Below, piece after piece: positions 60,901-64,000 of a DNA stretch of 64,000 bases. A program made the translations under genes and the position numbers. This DNA comes from Siphonodentalium dalli (taxonomy: Eukaryota > Mollusca > Scaphopoda > Gadilida > Siphonodentaliidae). Under the pieces are notes generated by a model. It made no database searches. It saw nothing but the letters and a program-made list of their open reading frames with translations, and had not been told where the DNA came from. Where the stretch lies: contig CP136068.1 of the NCBI GenBank assembly GCA_032622095.1, positions 124,997,989 to 125,061,988 of the forward strand, in the 5' to 3' direction. Each line of letters opens with the position of its first letter. Position 1 is the first letter of the stretch.

Positions 60901-61239
60901 ATATAAAACTAACTATGTATTGATTAACTATGAGGTACGCGTAATACTTTTAAGTCATTATAGTTACATGTTTATAGAAAAGTATTGGTTATGTTGTGTA
61001 TATGACAGAAACCCCGTATTATAATATATACAATGTATATAGTCGGAAAATACAAAACATTATCAACTCGACAATTGAACCTGGTATAACTACTCATAGA
61101 ATAATATCTGATATATTTTGCTAAAAAGAACAACAGTTCATACACACATATGTGTTACAACGTGATCTTCTTACTCCAAGATGGGTGTCATAATAGGGAC
61201 CAACATTTTAAGAAAGTAATGTTTTGTCATATTGGTGTT
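57931..61239. other. Unassigned stretch with a GC-richer patch
   Basis: 58150-59250 is GC-richer than its surroundings, with CCCCCCGGGAAG, GCCGGCCGG and a TATATTAAAGAG word. It could be a solo LTR or a non-coding exon, but I found no matching termini. Minus frames at 60052-60276 and 60322-60531 and a plus frame at 59296-59574 have no recognisable motif. Poly-T at about 60627-60641. Confidence 0.35.
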
Positions 61240-61244
61240 CCACT

Positions 61245-63990
61245 TTCAGCTCTCAGTCTCGCCTTCATCAATGAGAATGTCCTCCGAATTTTTTCAGCCA
61301 TCACCACGACAGTCACCGCAGGTTACAACACAATGGAGTCCACTTTTTCTACATGCACATGAGTTATTCCCACAAGATGTCCTACTCGTGCACTAGCCTG
61401 CACTTGCAACGGACAAATTTTAGCAATGAATCGGGTGCAGCTTCTAGGTCTGTCATGACTGGAACTAATTGTGTCCCTTGGGTTTTCCACCCCACTCTGC
61501 TGGGTCCATATGTGTGTCCCACAGAGATTTCCATATCATAACCTGCATGTGAACTCTTTAATATGCTATGGAAATATGCTGCCAGTTCCGTCGGTGGTAA
61601 TTTCTGCGGATCCAATAATCCTCTGGCCAAGGAAATCATTTCCAAGATTTTCCTCAAACCATTCCGAGTGTCATCCTTTTTGCCAGCATAAATCATCTTG
61701 AACAATTTCACACCAACATCGCCAACGAGTTTTTCGTCAGCTGTATGTTGCTTATGACACTCGTCATTTGTTGTATTTCGGGCGACTCTATTTTCTTTAG
61801 CATGCTTGTTTTACCTTGCCCGTATGTCGCTGATGTTGTGCCGCATCCAGTCCAGGTATGAATAAAGAGAATGTTGGTTGTCCTTCTGCACAATATCTTG
61901 GATTTTCCAGATAGCTCCACCACCCTTCACTGTCTTCCCTGCATTTGAAAGGAAGTATATATCTGCCATGTCGTCATTCCAATGGTACACGAGCAGGACT
62001 AACAAATCAGTGCCATCGGCCGCCACAATTACCTCTTTCCCATCTGGTGTCTGATATTGTCAGTTTTGATATCTGTCCAACGTGTGGATCAAGTGTTTCC
62101 AAAACGTTGTCAGTGTCAGACAGAAGACCAGTTTCGTTATCTACAGCGTTGACAATTTCGCCAGCTGATTCTGTATCCGTTATGTCAGGCAATACTCTAT
62201 CGGGTTATTCGACGACAGCCGATGTTAACTTGTTATAAAGAGCTACCGCTACTAGTATGTGGCCACGAATAGATGTTGAGATTGCATTTCCACTTATCAT
62301 ATGTTGTACTGCATTAGGACCATATATTGTTTCCATTGCCTCTTCCAAACCAGATCCCTTCATCATGGAACAAATGCTCCCAAGACAGCACATCATGACG
62401 TTGAATCCCCCGGGTCGACAAACGACATTCTACTGCATTTAACCACAGTAGCTGATCAAATGCCAAGCATGGGGTTGAAATGCTTTGTTTGATAGTCTGA
62501 TTCTGTATGAAAAGCAACAGGACTCGTCAGACGGATTCAAGTCAATGATAGGCAAAAACACTTCTGATTTATTAGACGGGCCATTTGGGCACTCGGAGAA
62601 TATATGTTCCATATAGACCCGACCAATTGGGTATAGGTGTGCTCACTTACTGGAAAGCCGCCCTGCATGCAAGAGCAAATCTGAATTGATATATGTGGGG
62701 CAATGTGTGTACGAACTGTAGTTGGAGCAGAGGCTTGTGTGTGACTATTGAAAGTCACTTTTCGGGACAACTCATGTATTGGTGAATATAAGGCACTCCT
62801 TTGCCTTTCACAATATCATCAACCTTGGATCTTTGTTGTCTTATGACTAACTGTTGTCTTGGTTGTAGTGGGGAATAATCGCGCGGAGTACATACAGCAA
62901 TTATTTCCATTCCATGAAATGTCCCGTGACCATCTAGTGTTGCAACATTATGGTCCACGTTATCTGCAACTCACTGTGTAAACGTCCCTGGGAAATATGA
63001 AGCAGGAACACTGTCGTCATCTTCGGCCTGGATTACTGACTGCTTGTAATAAATAATGTATAGCATTTGTAAAGCGCCTTTCCCATGAGGCCCAAAGCGC
63101 TCAAAGTTTTTACAATTATTACCCTGATGAGCCTGAACATTCAGTAACCATCTACTGCTCCCCGGGGACAGGGGGAGGTACAGCCGGGAGTATGCGAGGA
63201 TACCATATGGCTAGCATACTGACAAGATCTTTCACTGCTCATTATCAGGTACCCTTGTAATGCATGGGTGGTGCAAAGCAGACACAGTACGAGCGACCTT
63301 GCTCAAGGGTCACAACTTGGCGCGAATTCAAACAGTGTACAATCAAACAATTGCACATCGCTCAAGTCGGCCAAGCCACTGCTGTGTGGAAACTCATAAC
63401 AGACCACCAGCCAGCCGCGAACTCGCCTCGCTTTGTTGACAGCGAAGACAAGTCCAACGCGCTAACCACTGGACCACGGAGCTCCACAACTCAACTTCAT
63501 AGTAATTAATCGAGAAGCCTAATCGCGATAGTTCCGTTACAAGCCAATTTGACCCAAATATATGGTCCAGCTCGACACCAAGGCCGATTAAAATCGGTAA
63601 TACCACTGATCGTGGTCGTGCTGCTTGAATAATAGACTGACCAATACTGATTTGCTTCAATTCTAAAGGAACCAGAACTTTCAACAGAGTTAGCAGATGG
63701 GCTGTAATCAAGCGTTTACCTCGCTCAACATCAGAAATGTCATCCATGCTAGGGTAAGGATGTACACTGTACTCCATCTCACTCAATTGAGCTCTGATAA
63801 TCTTGGCAGCTGCCATTACTATCCTCTCGGCTTCTTCCTCAATGTCATTTTTTTCTCGGCGTACCACTTATCATTGATTATGAAATTGGCCATATTTCTG
63901 AAACAAATAACGTTGATTCGACCATCCACATCAGCAAAAAACTATGAAGGTCCCATAGTGGTCAAGTAACTTCTCCTTTAGCCATTTTAT
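61245..63990 (-). pseudogene. Broken gene of a multicopy invertebrate family with XPG/PIN-like and Cys-rich motifs
   Basis: Minus-strand relic running off the right window edge. Ordered blocks, in changing frames: VFADVDGRINVICFRNMANF (about 63935-63880); AERIVMAAAKIIRAQ, then LLTLLKVLVPLELKQISIGQ and GLGVELDHIFGSNWLVTELS (to about 63505); a SINE insertion; KQSVIQAEDDDSVPASYFPG; VADNVDHNVATLDGHGTFHG preceded by TGA; LGSICSMMKGSGLEEAMETI and YGPNAVQHMISGNAIS; VAADGTDLLVLLVYHWNDDM (about 62030); FIHTWTGCGTTSATYGQGKT; KLPPTELAAYFHSILK, PDSLLKFVRCKC; and a Cys-rich end CGNNSCACRKSGLHC-VVTCGDCRGDG (about 61350-61275). The DTDLLVLL...GCDTTS pairing resembles FEN/XPG or Asteroid nucleases; that function is inference. 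I recognise the family as repeated in mollusc and cnidarian genomes. Confidence 0.72.
63049..63486 (-). mobile_element. tRNA-derived SINE inserted in the XPG-like pseudogene
   Basis: Reads on the minus strand. The tRNA-like head starts near 63486 with A-box TGGTCCAGTGG (63467-63477 complement) and B-box-like GAGTTCGCGGC (about 63415-63425). The body ends with GAGCGCTTTGGGCCTCATGG, then GGCGCTTTACAAATGC and an AT-rich ATTATTTATT tail near 63049. It interrupts the host reading between YYEVE and YKQSVIQ. I could not define a target duplication. Confidence 0.65.
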
Positions 63991-64000
63991 GGAATATACT

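Overview
The window is nuclear DNA of an invertebrate animal, most likely a mollusc or another lophotrochozoan. Evidence: it is AT-rich, genes are split by GT-AG introns, and it carries a Mutator-like transposase type, an I-PpoI-like His-Me endonuclease, tRNA-derived SINEs, a Penelope/GIY-YIG relic, Tx1/L1-like LINEs and a lectin-fold exon pair that I associate with such genomes. The species call is inference. Almost everything recognisable is mobile or repetitive DNA; the only host-type gene I can support is a two-exon C-type lectin-like domain.

Layout. 0.5-3.8 kb: an apparently intact three-exon Mutator-like transposase gene (548-3774, plus strand). A complete small His-Me finger endonuclease ORF lies antisense inside its last predicted intron. 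5.25-5.69 kb: a miniature element bounded by TTAA. 7.2-18.65 kb: a degenerate tandem array of a related TTAA miniature element plus a shared spacer, arranged as a higher-order repeat of about 2.66 kb. One array copy is split by a 1742-bp foldback element (10359-12100) built from 6 + 7 inverted GC-rich units and flanked by an 8-bp target duplication.

16.9-46.9 kb: a head-to-tail duplication of about 13.4 kb. Each copy holds the end of the TTAA array, a short palindromic element, a TA microsatellite, a Helitron-like segment, a dead Tx1/L1-like LINE with a TTAA element between ORF1 and ORF2, unassigned DNA and a 29-bp minisatellite. Copy 1 alone has a second TTAA element (27659-28091), whose exact empty site survives in copy 2. 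Copy 2 alone has a 2.83-kb inverted-repeat transposon (31425-34255) carrying a broken HARBI1-like gene and a SINE. This may be a real tandem duplication or two haplotypes joined by assembly.

46.9-64 kb: sparse DNA with a perfect-arm hairpin, clusters of a TTAGTCA/TGACTAA palindrome, the lectin-fold exons (50525-50698 and 52764-52996) with a Penelope/GIY-YIG relic in their intron, a decayed jockey/CR1-like LINE (minus, about 56.1-57.9 kb), and at the right edge a broken gene (minus, about 61.2-64 kb). That gene belongs to a multicopy invertebrate family with XPG/PIN-like motifs and a cysteine-rich tail, and it is interrupted by a SINE.

Most long open frames here are by-products of repeats: the 29-bp minisatellite, the proline/glycine-rich foldback arms and the TTAA elements.
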